DNA of 62,313 bases from Dorea sp. CAG:317 (GTDB lineage: Bacteria; Bacillota; Clostridia; Lachnospirales; Lachnospiraceae), in assembly GCA_000433535.1 (NCBI GenBank), contig FR892661.1, positions 1 through 62,313 of the forward strand, written 5' to 3'. The notes below the pieces were generated by a model. It did no database searches, was not told the DNA's origin, and was given only the letters and a program-made list of their open reading frames with translations. Each line of letters opens with the position of its first letter. Positions within the stretch are counted from its first letter, which is position 1. The translations under genes were made by a program, and so were the position numbers. Positions 45,306 to 52,791 of this stretch are shown here, in pieces.

Positions 45306-45500
45306 TTAATATGTTTTCGGCGCATCCGGAATAATGATTGCCGCTATAAAGTAAGCAAGTATTCCAGAGCCGGAGCACCCTAAAAGTACCATCCCCAGCC
45401 GGATCAGGGTAGGGTCTACATTAAAATATTCTGCCACGCCTCCGCATACACCGCACAACATACGACTGTCGTGGGATCTGTATAATCTTTTCTGTTCCAT
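45306..45500 (-). CDS. PspC domain protein
   Basis: 64 residues. The PspC signature LYRSHDSRMLCGVCGGVAEYF is followed by DPTLIRLG and a glycine-rich helix. PspC proteins are small membrane stress regulators or anti-sigma partners. AGGGAG lies before the ATG. It follows the DUF4097 gene on the same strand by 26 bases and probably belongs to the PadR-controlled operon. Confidence 0.9.
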   Translation of the reverse strand: MEQKRLYRSHDSRMLCGVCGGVAEYFNVDPTLIRLGMVLLGCSGSGILAYFIAAIIIPDAPKTY

Positions 45501-45526
45501 ATCTAAAACTCCCTTCTTTTTCGTTT

Positions 45527-46375
45527 TTACGCTCCTGTAAAATCTACGGTAATATCACCGACATTACACTCGATATTTATAAGTTTCTGAACATTATTAT
45601 TAATTTTTTCTTCCGGTTTTATTCCGTAGTATACTTCTTCACCTATAACGATTTCACCTGCTCCGCAGGAAATCTCATAATTATACTCCTTTCGGTTTCC
45701 AGCGGCATGGTAGATGATATTTCCAACGTCATTTTCCATATCAAGTTTCTGCGTTACACTTCCCGTTGCTTCCAGTGTACCGGTGCCACATTCCAGACTT
45801 GCTTCTGCTGCCTGGAAGTTATGAACAACGCCATTGCCTACTCCGACTTCCACTGATAAATCTCTGGTACTTATATCCTCCACCTGAAGTTCGCCCACGC
45901 CAACCATAAGGGAAACCTCGTCCAAGCTCAGATCTCTCGGAATCCGGAGGTACACTGTACCGTCCTCTACCCCCTTGATCCCTGTCACACGTTTTTTTGT
46001 CTCCAATTTCAACGTATTTTCTTCCATATAACTGTGGAATTTCAATTCTTCTGCCACGCCGACAGTTTCTACTTCAATCGTATCCCCGTCATGGCGCTCC
46101 ACGGTCACATTACCGACAGCCATCTCCAGTTCCACTTCTCTTACGCCCGAATAGCTTTCCACTGCGTCAGTTCCGAAATCACGCCGGTCTGCGTCGTGAC
46201 GATGAAGGAAATCATCATCGTCATCATCCCACTCCCAGCCGATGTATCCTTTCGGAAAATGCATCGAGATTGCTTCTGTTGTCACGCCAAGTGACAGCGA
46301 TATGATACAACACACAAGTCCTGAGATAAATGTCACGCCACAAACTATCCAGAATATTTTCCATCCTTTTTTCAT
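45527..46375 (-). CDS. DUF4097 family adhesin-like membrane protein
   Basis: 282 residues. One N-terminal helix (about 6-30) is followed by an acidic loop with a run of Asp, then a DUF4097 beta-helix-like domain whose repeats are visible as VRELE/VGNVTV and SVEVGVGN-type strands. The true start is the ATG at 46375, which overlaps the DUF1700 stop as ATGA. The 93 residues upstream in this frame are a shadow of the DUF1700 gene. It is probably an envelope-stress sensor component of the PadR operon. Confidence 0.85.
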   Translation of the reverse strand: MKKGWKIFWIVCGVTFISGLVCCIISLSLGVTTEAISMHFPKGYIGWEWDDDDDDFLHRHDADRRDFGTDAVESYSGVREVELEMAVGNVTVERHDGDTIEVETVGVAEELKFHSYMEENTLKLETKKRVTGIKGVEDGTVYLRIPRDLSLDEVSLMVGVGELQVEDISTRDLSVEVGVGNGVVHNFQAAEASLECGTGTLEATGSVTQKLDMENDVGNIIYHAAGNRKEYNYEISCGAGEIVIGEEVYYGIKPEEKINNNVQKLINIECNVGDITVDFTGA

Positions 46376-47070
46376 ACTCCAACCTCTTCCTTTCTGTGAA
46401 ATGGCTTCCTGCAAATTGAAACGATTGCCCGGAAAATTGCCGGAAGAACGATGATACAAAGCCTCACGCCTGCCACAGTTCCGACAACGCCAAGAGCTGT
46501 CAGAATCAGACCCAAGCCCAACAGCCCGATTCCCACTGCAAAGTCCGGTATCAGTAGTATGATCCCATTTACAACCAACACAACACCAGCAATAACCGCT
46601 GACACCGTCATCACTACAATCGAAGCAAAAACTGCCACCAGTGCAATAAGACATCCTGCCACTAACGCCACAAAACCAAGCGCCAACGGAATAAGAACCG
46701 GGCCACCTACTAAAATAATCGCTATAATCAGAATTATTTTCATTGTGTTACTCGTCCTCGGCGGTTCTTTCTGCTCCGGCTGTCCTTGATATTCATATCT
46801 CTTTTCCGGCATCTTCCTATCATCGAATCTTGCATCTGTATATCCGTTCTCTGTAAACTCGCCATTGTACGCAGACATTCCTTTCATATCTGCCTTAATA
46901 TTCTCTGCGACCTTCTGCGGACTTTCTAATTCTGCAATCACCTGCTGTTCATTCTCTGCTCCGGCATCATCAAAATAATCATTATAATACTGCATTGCCT
47001 CTCTGCGTTCTTCTACCGGCACATCCTGCAATAATGCTGCCAGTTGTGTCATAAATCCTATGCGGTTCAT
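46372..47070 (-). CDS. DUF1700 family membrane protein
   Basis: 232 residues. The N-terminal ~75 residues are the DUF1700 helical domain (FMTQLAALLQDVPVEERREA, ALQYYNDYFDDAG-like), then four or so helices packed in the C-terminal half. The family is usually encoded next to PadR regulators, as here. The start overlaps the PadR stop by four bases (ATGA) and the end overlaps the DUF4097 start by four, giving a tightly coupled operon. Confidence 0.92.
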   Translation of the reverse strand: MNRIGFMTQLAALLQDVPVEERREAMQYYNDYFDDAGAENEQQVIAELESPQKVAENIKADMKGMSAYNGEFTENGYTDARFDDRKMPEKRYEYQGQPEQKEPPRTSNTMKIILIIAIILVGGPVLIPLALGFVALVAGCLIALVAVFASIVVMTVSAVIAGVVLVVNGIILLIPDFAVGIGLLGLGLILTALGVVGTVAGVRLCIIVLPAIFRAIVSICRKPFHRKEEVGV

Positions 47071-47390
47071 GCAGTCACACCTCCCTCAAACATACTTGTA
47101 ATCTTCTTTGAATAATTTTTCCACTCTACACGATATAAATTAAGCTGTGCAATTCCTTTTTCCGTCACCTTATAATATCGGCGGTTCCGCCCGTCAAACT
47201 GCCGGTCATAAACTTCCAGACATTCATCCTTCTGAAGTCTGCGAAGAACCGGATATAACGTAGACTCTGACACATCCAGCGCCTTTCGCACATCCTGGGT
47301 AATCTTGTACCCGTAGGTTCCCTCTTGTTCTCTTGAAACAACTGCCAGTACAATCGCATCCAAAAGAGCTGCTCCGGTATTGAATATCAT
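47067..47390 (-). CDS. PadR family transcriptional regulator
   Basis: 107 residues, a winged helix with LDAIVLAVVSREQEGTYGYK, the recognition helix SESTLYPVLRRLQKD and the wing YDRQFDGRNRRYY. It heads the operon PadR-DUF1700-DUF4097-PspC and probably represses it. A perfect 10-bp inverted repeat overlaps its promoter. Confidence 0.94.
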   Translation of the reverse strand: MIFNTGAALLDAIVLAVVSREQEGTYGYKITQDVRKALDVSESTLYPVLRRLQKDECLEVYDRQFDGRNRRYYKVTEKGIAQLNLYRVEWKNYSKKITSMFEGGVTA

Positions 47391-47453
47391 TCATGTCACT
47401 CCCTTTCTATGTAGCTTCTAAACATTGTGAAATTCATAATATTATTATTTTAG

Positions 47454-47486
47454 CTATATTATATGCTGTATAATATAGTTTGTCAA
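47454..47486 (-). promoter_or_regulatory. PadR operon promoter with overlapping inverted-repeat operator
   Basis: On the minus strand TTGACA (47481-47486), a 17-bp spacer and TATAAT (47458-47463) form a consensus promoter. CTATATTATA-5-TATAATATAG (47454-47478) is a perfect inverted repeat covering the spacer and -10. Repressor binding here would block polymerase, so PadR autoregulation is the simplest reading. The repeat and promoter are seen; the binding protein is inferred. Confidence 0.75.
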
Positions 47487-47544
47487 CAAGTATTATATCA
47501 AAAATTATTTTTAAAAAAATTGAAAGAAATTCGAAAGAACTACC

Positions 47545-47573
47545 TTGATTTTCATCTTTAACAGCATTATTAT
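47545..47573 (+). promoter_or_regulatory. Promoter of tRNA-Gly
   Basis: TTGATT (47545-47550), a 17-bp spacer and TATTAT (47568-47573) end 9 bases before the tRNA 5' end. Confidence 0.6.
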
Positions 47574-47582
47574 ATATAATAT

Positions 47583-47653
47583 GCAGATATAGTTCATCGG
47601 TAGAATGCTAGCTTCCCAAGCTGGAGAGGCGGGTTCGATTCCCGTTATCTGCT
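47583..47653 (+). tRNA. tRNA-Gly (anticodon CCC)
   Basis: GCAGATA pairs with TATCTGC at the acceptor, the D arm is present, the anticodon loop TTCCCAA gives CCC, and the T arm is GCGGGTTCGATTCCCGT. It reads GGG. The discriminator is U and CCA is not encoded. It is a single tRNA with its own promoter and terminator. Confidence 0.93.
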
Positions 47654-47658
47654 CTTAA

Positions 47659-47699
47659 AAAGCCGGAAGCATTGTAAAATCAATGTTTCCGGCTTTTTT
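47659..47699 (+). terminator. Terminator of tRNA-Gly
   Basis: GCCGGAAGCATTG and CAATGTTTCCGGC form a 13-bp stem with one wobble, followed by TTTTTT. Confidence 0.88.
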
Positions 47700-47718
47700 G
47701 ACTCTTGAATATTTCCAC

Positions 47719-48522
47719 TTATGCAAATAATTTCCGATAAATGTGCTCATCTTCCTCTTTAAATACATTGAAGATGACTCTCTCTAAGTTAGACCCCGAC
47801 AGATACCGATCCACCGTCTCCACAGCAATCTGCGCTGCCAGCTTATTCGGAAAATGAAATTCCCCGGTAGAAATGCAGCAAAATGCAATAGACTTAAGAC
47901 CATTCTTTTCTGCCAGTTTCAGGCAACTTACATAGCATGATTTCAATTCTTCTTTTTGCTTCTCAGTAACTTCCATACCCACGATCGGCCCCACCGTGTG
48001 AATCACGTGTTTTGCAGGAAGATTATAACCTTTTGTAATTTTTGCTTTTCCGGTTGGTTCTTCGTGTCCCTGCAGTTCCATGATCTGGGCACATTCATTC
48101 CGAAGCTCCACACCTGCTGCCGAGTGAATCACATTATCAATACATCCGTGACAAGGCACAAAACAGCCCAAAAGCTGACTGTTTGCCGCATTTACAATGG
48201 CATCCACCGAAAGCCTTGTAATATCTCCTCTCCAGAGAGACATCTTCTCTACATTTTTTATCGTTGTACAAGGATAAAGCTCTCCGATTGGCGATATATC
48301 TTCCAGTTCTACAATGCCTTTTTCTTCCGCTTCTTCCCTTAAAAGCGCATCCTGCATTACTACATATTCCTCTGAAATCTCCATTGGAAACCGAACATTC
48401 ATAAGACTTCTTAACAACCTGCGTTTTCCCTCATAATCATAAGGTTCCTGAAGGGTATCATAACCGGAATTTTCTTTTTTCAAATATGCGATTAAACAAT
48501 CCACTCTTTCTTCTCTTGTCAT
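47719..48522 (-). CDS. Protein-ADP-ribose hydrolase, zinc-containing macro domain
   Basis: 267 residues. The macro domain begins with GDITRLSVDAIVNAANS, followed by the zinc-type insert LLGCFVPCHGCIDNVIH and ends with CCISTGEFHFPN and the VIFNVFKEED strand. The Cys/His insert matches the Zn-dependent MacroD-like class that removes ADP-ribose from proteins. An N-terminal helical extension (about 1-75) is usual in this class. Members can sit with sirtuin-like SirTM genes, but none is nearby here. Confidence 0.9.
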   Translation of the reverse strand: MTREERVDCLIAYLKKENSGYDTLQEPYDYEGKRRLLRSLMNVRFPMEISEEYVVMQDALLREEAEEKGIVELEDISPIGELYPCTTIKNVEKMSLWRGDITRLSVDAIVNAANSQLLGCFVPCHGCIDNVIHSAAGVELRNECAQIMELQGHEEPTGKAKITKGYNLPAKHVIHTVGPIVGMEVTEKQKEELKSCYVSCLKLAEKNGLKSIAFCCISTGEFHFPNKLAAQIAVETVDRYLSGSNLERVIFNVFKEEDEHIYRKLFA

Positions 48523-48541
48523 GATTCCTTCCCTCCACTAA

Positions 48542-49036
48542 TTATAGATATTTCTTAATCACCGCATACGCTTCATAAAGTTCTTCATAACTCATCCGGC
48601 AGTTTGCGGGACTGGTGGATGGCAAACAAACGGCTTCTATCCCGGTCTGCGGATAGCAATATCTCTTATACAATTGCGCCGCCTTTGTGCCGGTCGTAAA
48701 AACTGCCTGCACATCCGAATGTTCTAAAATAAGATTCATATCATTCGGAATCGGGTTTCTGATGCTGCTGTCTTCTGCCCCTCTGATTTCACAGCCTGCC
48801 AGAACATCCCATACAGCAATTTTATTTTTCAGTGCGAATGATATCTTCTCCTCTTTCGTCACCGGGAGCGCTTCCCCGCACACATCCGAAACCACCCTCC
48901 AGAAACGGTTTCTTGGATGTCCATAATAAAAGCCAACCTCTCTGGACTTGGGAGAAGGCATTGTGCCAAGCATCAATATTCTGGACTTGCTATTATAAAT
49001 GGGTTGAAAATCATGGATGACTCGTTCTAATTCCAT
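48542..49036 (-). CDS. DNA-deoxyinosine glycosylase (UDG superfamily family 6)
   Basis: 164 residues. The catalytic region LGTMPSPKSREVGFYYGHPRN and the second motif LPSTSPANCRMSYEEL match the hypoxanthine-DNA glycosylase class of the uracil glycosylase fold. It would remove deaminated adenine (hypoxanthine) from DNA. AGGTGG precedes the ATG at 49036. It follows the GNAT remnant and precedes the macro gene on the same strand. Confidence 0.85.
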   Translation of the reverse strand: MELERVIHDFQPIYNSKSRILMLGTMPSPKSREVGFYYGHPRNRFWRVVSDVCGEALPVTKEEKISFALKNKIAVWDVLAGCEIRGAEDSSIRNPIPNDMNLILEHSDVQAVFTTGTKAAQLYKRYCYPQTGIEAVCLPSTSPANCRMSYEELYEAYAVIKKYL

Positions 49037-49100
49037 AAAGCTCCACCTCACGATCAGTATAAAACTTACTCTTTACAGCATTTTCCCCATAACATAATCA

Positions 49101-49320
49101 TCATAGATGAATCAATGAAGTGCCAATACCATTTCCATGATATTTTTTAGCAACTACAATTCCCAACTCTGCAATGTGCCTTGATTTTGTGGCTGGAGGT
49201 TATAGTCGAAAGCCCTGCTATTTCGTCTCCGTCCATCGCTAACAGCATGGTATTCGTTTTATCCCCTTCAAAGCTCCAAATCATTTCTCCCAAAAGCATA
49301 TTGATCTTAATACCGGAATA
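49101..49320 (-). pseudogene. GNAT acetyltransferase remnant
   Basis: One minus-strand frame reads KINMLLGEMIWSFEGDKTNT then MLLAMDGDEIAGLSTI, a GNAT core. After a +1 shift near 49185 another frame reads IAELGIVVAKKYHGNGIGTS, containing the acetyl-CoA binding YHGNGIG. A stop follows immediately. Both the N-terminus, overlapped by the upstream gene, and the C-terminus are missing, so this is a decaying fragment. Confidence 0.72.
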
Positions 49321-49843
49321 ATTTTCCCCGCATTTTATTCCAGATATGTCCCTGCACATATTCATAGGCTCTGTCATAAATAAACAATCCTATTTGCCCT
49401 GCCACAAGCGCCCCGATCATCAATGCTCCCGGAAGTTTTCTTCCGAAAAGTAATTCCTGAAATCCCAGAAGCATGGGAAGGTACATGACATTAAATACGA
49501 TGTATTTCACAATCCAGAAGATTGCAGAGTGATTGACATTTCCTTTCCATTCTGCGATTTTCCGGAAAGCAAATTCATTTACCAGAATATAAAGTCCCAT
49601 AGCGCCATAGGACAGGATATAAAATTTGTTCGGAGATACGATAAAGCCGAGGATCACTCCGGCGATATAGAATGCCGCCCCCATCTTTCCGCCAAATTCC
49701 CGGTAAATGATTCCTACAAAATAAGATGCCGCTGCCAGTAAAAACAATGTATTTGTCTCGATCACACTTCCCATAGCGATACATACGATCGTAAATGCAA
49801 GCAGTAATCCTGCTATTGCTGTTTTCTTTGCCTTTACATGCAT
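49307..49843 (-). CDS. Polytopic membrane protein, function unknown
   Basis: About 178 residues with five hydrophobic helices, for example FTIVCIAMGSVIETNTLFLL and YFVGIIYREFGGKMGAAFYI. No signature family was recognised. The start overlaps the DnaJ gene's end by about ten bases, so it is probably translated from the DnaJ transcript. GGAGG lies 12 bases before the ATG at 49843; a TTG start 6 bases upstream is an alternative. Confidence 0.62.
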   Translation of the reverse strand: MHVKAKKTAIAGLLLAFTIVCIAMGSVIETNTLFLLAAASYFVGIIYREFGGKMGAAFYIAGVILGFIVSPNKFYILSYGAMGLYILVNEFAFRKIAEWKGNVNHSAIFWIVKYIVFNVMYLPMLLGFQELLFGRKLPGALMIGALVAGQIGLFIYDRAYEYVQGHIWNKMRGKLFRY

Positions 49844-50475
49844 GAACAAAGATCGCCTCCCATACATTCACACAATGTGTCTGCCATCCACAGATCGCAG
49901 CACATATTCCCGGTTCCGCAAGTAGACTGCTGTCCGCCGTATCCACCGCCATAAGGATTGGACTGATATTGTCTCGTATTCCAACTGAGCTGATTCAGAA
50001 GCTGGCGGTACTGAAGATTATTAGGTTCCATATTCACAGCCTGCGCTGCATGCTGCTGCGCCAAAACGTTATTTCCCACACCTGCATTGGCTGCTGCGCT
50101 CAGGTAATACCACTGGGCATCTCTCCCCGGCATACGGTTCAGCAGATTCAGTGCATCCTGATATCTACGGTTATTGATAAAATTATAGACCGCCTGTGTC
50201 TCTGTGTTTGTATTCTGACCGGAGCTCTGCTGATATCCGCCGCCGTATCCGTAGCCATATCCATAACCACTTCCGCCGCCTTTTTCACGTTCTTTCATAA
50301 TCGTATCATAAGCTTCCTGTATCTCTTTGAATTTCTCTTCTGCCAGATCTGCCAACGGATTATCAACATTTGCATCCGGGTGATATTTTCTGCTCAGATC
50401 ACGATAAGCCTTTTTCACTTCATCATCAGTCGCACTCTGCGGCACGCCCAGTACATCATATGGGTTTTTTGTCAT
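49834..50475 (-). CDS. DnaJ-domain protein with a Cys-rich C-terminus
   Basis: 213 residues. The J domain is complete (NPYDVLGVPQSATDDEVKKA and the HPD loop in KYHPDANVD). A Gly/Tyr-rich linker (about 70-92) leads to a TPR-like segment with NNRRYQDALNLLNRMP, then a C-terminal cluster with eight cysteines in CGTGNMCCDLWMADTLCECM and CSCM, which may bind metal. No Hsp70 gene is nearby. GAGGAA precedes the ATG at 50475. Confidence 0.85.
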   Translation of the reverse strand: MTKNPYDVLGVPQSATDDEVKKAYRDLSRKYHPDANVDNPLADLAEEKFKEIQEAYDTIMKEREKGGGSGYGYGYGYGGGYQQSSGQNTNTETQAVYNFINNRRYQDALNLLNRMPGRDAQWYYLSAAANAGVGNNVLAQQHAAQAVNMEPNNLQYRQLLNQLSWNTRQYQSNPYGGGYGGQQSTCGTGNMCCDLWMADTLCECMGGDLCSCM

Positions 50476-50486
50476 TTTATAATTCC

Positions 50487-51329
50487 TCACTTTTCTATTC
50501 GTGTCGTTTCATTTTCTTTTTCCTGCAATTTGCGATAGCGTTTCCAAACTCCATCATATAATATATTTCTTAAAATGTCTATGTCTAATACAAGCGGAAG
50601 CCGCTCGAATTCCGCTGTACATTCTCCGAGCATCATACACAGGATCTGCCTGATCTTTTCTTCATAATCCTTTTCCTCCGACATTGCCTTCAACGGATTG
50701 TAATTTCCTTCTTTTTTATCTTTTTCAAGATCCTCATAGGCATCCATAATATATATGTATTTGCCAAGATAAAATGCCAGTCTCCGAAGCCCGCTCTCCC
50801 AGTGATCTTTTCGATAAACTATAAGCTCTGCCATAAGCCGTCCAAAGCAGCCCGCAGGCTCGTCAATTGACATGGTGTTCTTTTTTTCATAGTATGCAAG
50901 CTTTTTCAATTCTTGCTGTATTTTTCTGCTCTGTCTCGGATACTTTCGGATTGCAGATTTCACTCTTCTTCGAAGCGCACAGGTTCCAAGGAAGCCGGAT
51001 ACTTTCTGCTCATCGATCCAATCATCCTTCAAATGATAATATGCCAGAATGAGATTCATATCTGCGGCATATTCCGTAATTTCATTTTGCAAAATGGTCT
51101 GTTTTTTCACCGGATGGACTTTGCAATGACATTTCGTCTGTTTTGTCTCCGGTTCATATAGAGCGGTGAGAAGCAAAATCAAAAATGTCATATCGTAAGT
51201 CAACGTAATCTGCCCCAGATGACCGTATTTTTTCTTTAACATCTGGCACAGGCCACAATAATATGATTTATATTTTGCAAAATCTTTTACTTTCAATTCC
51301 GGCTCATGAGCCGTCACATATCCAAACAT
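50487..51329 (-). CDS. DUF5685 family protein
   Basis: 280 residues, helical, with the N-terminal MFGYVTAHEPELKVKDFAKY and CGLCQMLKKKYG, typical of DUF5685, and FIL/DYSTFL-type metal-motif-like residues (YDMTFLILLLTALY). The function is unknown; the family usually lies near DnaJ genes in Lachnospiraceae, as here. AGGAGA precedes the ATG. Confidence 0.87.
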   Translation of the reverse strand: MFGYVTAHEPELKVKDFAKYKSYYCGLCQMLKKKYGHLGQITLTYDMTFLILLLTALYEPETKQTKCHCKVHPVKKQTILQNEITEYAADMNLILAYYHLKDDWIDEQKVSGFLGTCALRRRVKSAIRKYPRQSRKIQQELKKLAYYEKKNTMSIDEPAGCFGRLMAELIVYRKDHWESGLRRLAFYLGKYIYIMDAYEDLEKDKKEGNYNPLKAMSEEKDYEEKIRQILCMMLGECTAEFERLPLVLDIDILRNILYDGVWKRYRKLQEKENETTRIEK

Positions 51330-51417
51330 AATCTTCTCCTGCTGTGTGCGTGTTTCTATCGTATCATTAATATGTCATTATAGCAGATTTTCTCTGATTT
51401 TGTTAAATTCTTTTCAA

Positions 51418-51446
51418 TTGTACAATGTTTTTTCCTGTGATATACT
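51418..51446 (+). promoter_or_regulatory. Promoter of the hydE-hydG-hydF transcript
   Basis: TTGTAC (51418-51423), a 17-bp spacer and TATACT (51441-51446). Transcription would start near 51453, about 190 bases before the first ATG. Confidence 0.78.
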
Positions 51447-51452
51447 TTTAAT

Positions 51453-51603
51453 AATCGTACTGACCACAAAGGTACTTCCTGCGTGATAAGGCGGACAGTT
51501 TCTCATATACATTTGAGTAGGGATTTCCTGCTCTTTTTGTGGACCTGACGCCTATGCGCCGGGTCTTTTTACATCTGTACCTTTGCCCTTACGGTCAAAG
51601 GCC
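51453..51603 (+). promoter_or_regulatory. Structured leader of the hyd operon with alternative pairings
   Basis: The leader can form a three-way junction: P1 CCACAAA (51464-51470) with TTTGTGG (51536-51542), a P2 hairpin TCC-TGC/GCGGA (about 51477-51494), and a 7-bp P3 GAGTAGG/CCTGCTC (51514-51532). Competing with it, CAAAGGTAC (51467-51475) is a perfect 9-base complement of GTACCTTTG (51577-51585) beyond the terminator. CCTTTG (51580-51585) can instead pair locally with CAAAGG (51596-51601). These switch-like features are seen; no known riboswitch consensus was recognised. Confidence 0.55.
51541..51570 (+). terminator. Leader terminator upstream of hydE
   Basis: GGACCTGACGCC and GCGCCGGGTC form an imperfect GC-rich stem with a short loop, followed by TTTTT. 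It lies between the structured leader and the hydE start, the position of an attenuator. Confidence 0.6.
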
Positions 51604-51645
51604 AAACGATAAGAACAAGTTCAAACGATGAGAAAGGGGATTTCT

Positions 51646-52707
51646 ATGACATCGAACGATACGACAGAAAAACTGCTTCATAAATTAAATACGGAACATT
51701 CTCTTTCCCGTGAAGAATGGACCACATTGATTCAGGGAAGAACCCCCGGGCTTGCCGAAGAGCTCTTCCTGCTGGCAAGAAGACAACGCCATCATTTCTA
51801 CGGTCATGATGTCTATATCCGGGGTCTTATTGAATTTACCAATTACTGCCGCAACGATTGTCTCTACTGCGGTATTCGCAAAAGCAACAAAAATGCTAAC
51901 CGGTACCGGCTGACAAACGAGCAGATTCTTGATTGTTGTAAAACCGGATACGAGCTTGGCTTTCGCACTTTCGTGCTGCAAGGCGGGGAGGATGGATATT
52001 TTTCCGATGACCGGATGATCGAACTTATTCAGACAATCCGCAAGACCTATCCCGACTGTGCGATTACGCTTTCCATCGGCGAGAAATCTTATGAGACTTA
52101 TCGGGCGTTTTATGAGGCAGGAGCCAACCGTTATCTTCTGCGCCATGAGACCTTTAATGCCAGACACTACGAAAGCCTTCATCCTGCCGGACTCACTGCG
52201 CAAAAACGCCAACAATGTCTGTGGGATTTAAAATCTATCGGCTATCAAGTAGGAACCGGCTTCATGGTTGGCTCACCTGGACAGACGGCAGAACATCTGG
52301 CTGAGGATATGCTGTTTATCCAAAAGCTGAATCCACAGATGGTCGGCATCGGTCCATTTATCCCGCATCACGATACCCCATTTGCCAAAGAAAACGCCGG
52401 GACACTGGAACTGACGTTATTCATGCTGGGGCTCTTAAGGCTGACAATTCCAAGTGTACTTCTGCCCGCAACAACCGCCCTTGGAACCATCCACCCAAAA
52501 GGCAGGGAACTGGGCATTCTTGCCGGAGCCAACGTCGTCATGCCCAACCTGTCCCCTGCTGATGTACGAGGAGACTACCTGCTGTACGACAACAAACTCT
52601 GTACCGGCGAAGAGGCGGCAGAATGCAGAAGCGAATTAGAAATGCGCATGAATGCCATTGGGTATCACGTTGTAACCGACCGCGGCGATTCACTGAACCG
52701 AAACTAA
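51646..52707 (+). CDS. hydE: [FeFe]-hydrogenase H-cluster maturase HydE (radical SAM)
   Basis: 353 residues. The radical SAM motif CRNDCLYC (C68, C72, C75) and later segments such as GFMVGSPGQTAEHL and GIGPFIPHHDTPF match HydE. HydE supplies the dithiomethylamine-bearing precursor of the H-cluster. The ATG at 51646 with AAAGGGG upstream is chosen over the one at 51628. It is first in the order hydE-hydG-hydF. No hydrogenase structural gene lies in this window. Confidence 0.95.
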   Translation: MTSNDTTEKLLHKLNTEHSLSREEWTTLIQGRTPGLAEELFLLARRQRHHFYGHDVYIRGLIEFTNYCRNDCLYCGIRKSNKNANRYRLTNEQILDCCKTGYELGFRTFVLQGGEDGYFSDDRMIELIQTIRKTYPDCAITLSIGEKSYETYRAFYEAGANRYLLRHETFNARHYESLHPAGLTAQKRQQCLWDLKSIGYQVGTGFMVGSPGQTAEHLAEDMLFIQKLNPQMVGIGPFIPHHDTPFAKENAGTLELTLFMLGLLRLTIPSVLLPATTALGTIHPKGRELGILAGANVVMPNLSPADVRGDYLLYDNKLCTGEEAAECRSELEMRMNAIGYHVVTDRGDSLNRN

Positions 52708-52736
52708 AACCAAAAAAGGACAGGGCAAAATTCAAT

Positions 52737-52773
52737 TTGGGACGTAGCATTTTTGCATTTTGCTACGTCCCAA
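52737..52773 (+). other. Intercistronic hairpin between hydE and hydG
   Basis: TTGGGACGTAGCA and TGCTACGTCCCAA are a perfect 13-bp inverted repeat with an 11-base loop, without a T run. It ends about 6 bases before the hydG ribosome binding site. It may protect the transcript or set the hydE/hydG ratio. Confidence 0.7.
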
Positions 52774-52791
52774 TATAAAGGAGGAACAAAC

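Noticed and set aside
45134..45334. 66-residue plus-strand ORF in the 44.5-45.3 kb gap
   Set aside because: It has no ribosome binding site, its composition is unlike a protein, and it lies antisense to the cytidine deaminase remnant and overlaps PspC.
45527..46654. 375-residue reading of the DUF4097 gene from 46654
   Set aside because: The first 93 residues are a Cys/Ser-rich shadow of the DUF1700 gene; a proper ATG with a coupled start is at 46375.
51453..51603. hydE leader as a purine, THF or SAM-I riboswitch
   Set aside because: None of the conserved core sequences of those classes (for example the UAUA and UCUACC elements of the purine class) is present, so no known class is claimed.
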